This document shows, piece after piece, positions 5,728 through 5,782 of a DNA stretch of 5,782 bases (its first letter is position 1; each line of letters starts with the position of its first letter). The notes under the pieces were generated by a model. That model had not been told where the DNA came from and made no database searches. It was given only the letters and a program-made list of their open reading frames with translations. This DNA comes from Candidatus Margulisiibacteriota bacterium. Lineage in GTDB: Bacteria; Margulisbacteria; WOR-1; O2-12-FULL-45-9; XYB2-FULL-48-7. The DNA lies in the NCBI GenBank assembly GCA_028717325.1, contig JAQUOB010000091.1, positions 1-5,782 on the forward strand. Reading direction: 5' to 3'. Position numbers and translations under genes: made by a program.

Positions 5728-5782
5728 ATGTCCAGAAAAATTAAAATATTTGATACAACTTTGCGGGACGGGGAACAATCTC
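5728..5782 (+). CDS. leuA: LeuA-type acyl synthase (2-isopropylmalate synthase), N-terminus only
   Basis: Only 18 codons are in the window; the gene runs off the right edge. They read MSRKIKIFDTTLRDGEQS. FDTTLRDGEQS is the N-terminal signature of the DRE-TIM metallolyase group: the Arg-Asp of LRDG includes the catalytic Arg and a divalent-metal-binding Asp. 2-isopropylmalate synthase, which condenses acetyl-CoA with 2-oxoisovalerate in leucine synthesis, fits best. Homocitrate or citramalate synthase cannot be excluded from so short a piece. It diverges from pfkA with 19 bases between the start codons and no Shine-Dalgarno. Confidence 0.8.
   Translation, partial: MSRKIKIFDTTLRDGEQS

Noticed and set aside
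4947..5744. 265-residue plus-strand open frame opposite pfkA
   Set aside because: It is the complement of a well-conserved gene. Its Asp/Arg-rich composition is typical of an antisense shadow.

Overview
The window is bacterial chromosome with moderate GC and densely packed genes. It holds part of a central-carbon (glycolysis/gluconeogenesis) cluster. The recognisable enzymes are triosephosphate isomerase (tpiA), class II fructose-bisphosphate aldolase (fba) and two paralogous PfkA-family phosphofructokinases. The first codons of a LeuA-type acyl synthase lie at the right edge. Nothing in the window fixes the species. The enzymes are bacterial in type, and the two unrecognised or poorly assigned genes suggest a little-studied lineage. 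Any phylum name would be a guess.

Layout from left to right. tpiA (14-751, +) enters with its own Shine-Dalgarno and is probably the tail of an upstream operon. A convergent gene (741-1820, -) overlaps the tpiA end by 11 bases and encodes a putative zinc metallopeptidase. Its HEIAH motif and downstream Tyr/Glu pair resemble the anthrax-lethal-factor-like / Pro-Pro endopeptidase group. Divergent from it, a textbook sigma70-type promoter (TTGAAA-17-TATAAT) and a strong ribosome binding site drive fba (1931-2911, +). fba is followed after 3 bases by pfp (2915-4123, +), a phosphofructokinase carrying the Asp/Lys pair of pyrophosphate-dependent enzymes. After a 67-base gap comes a 175-residue protein of unknown function (4191-4718, +). 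It ends 15 bases from the convergent pfkA (4734-5708, -), a second phosphofructokinase with the ATP-type glycine but an unusual alanine at the other diagnostic site. pfkA and the LeuA-like gene (from 5728, +) diverge with only 19 bases between their start codons.

Together, Fba, TpiA and the predicted reversible PPi-dependent Pfk would interconvert fructose-6-phosphate and triose phosphates in either direction. The second, separately transcribed Pfk would give an ATP-driven, irreversible route. Points worth following are the metallopeptidase placed inside the glycolytic cluster, a GGGGACT heptamer repeat with G-quadruplex potential inside tpiA, the paired Pfk paralogues with different cofactor signatures, and the very compact, possibly leaderless divergent promoter at the right edge. 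No RNA gene, CRISPR array, transposase or convincing intrinsic terminator was seen. I did not find clear evidence of a wholly new multi-gene system. The best candidates for novelty are the metallopeptidase and the 175-residue orphan.
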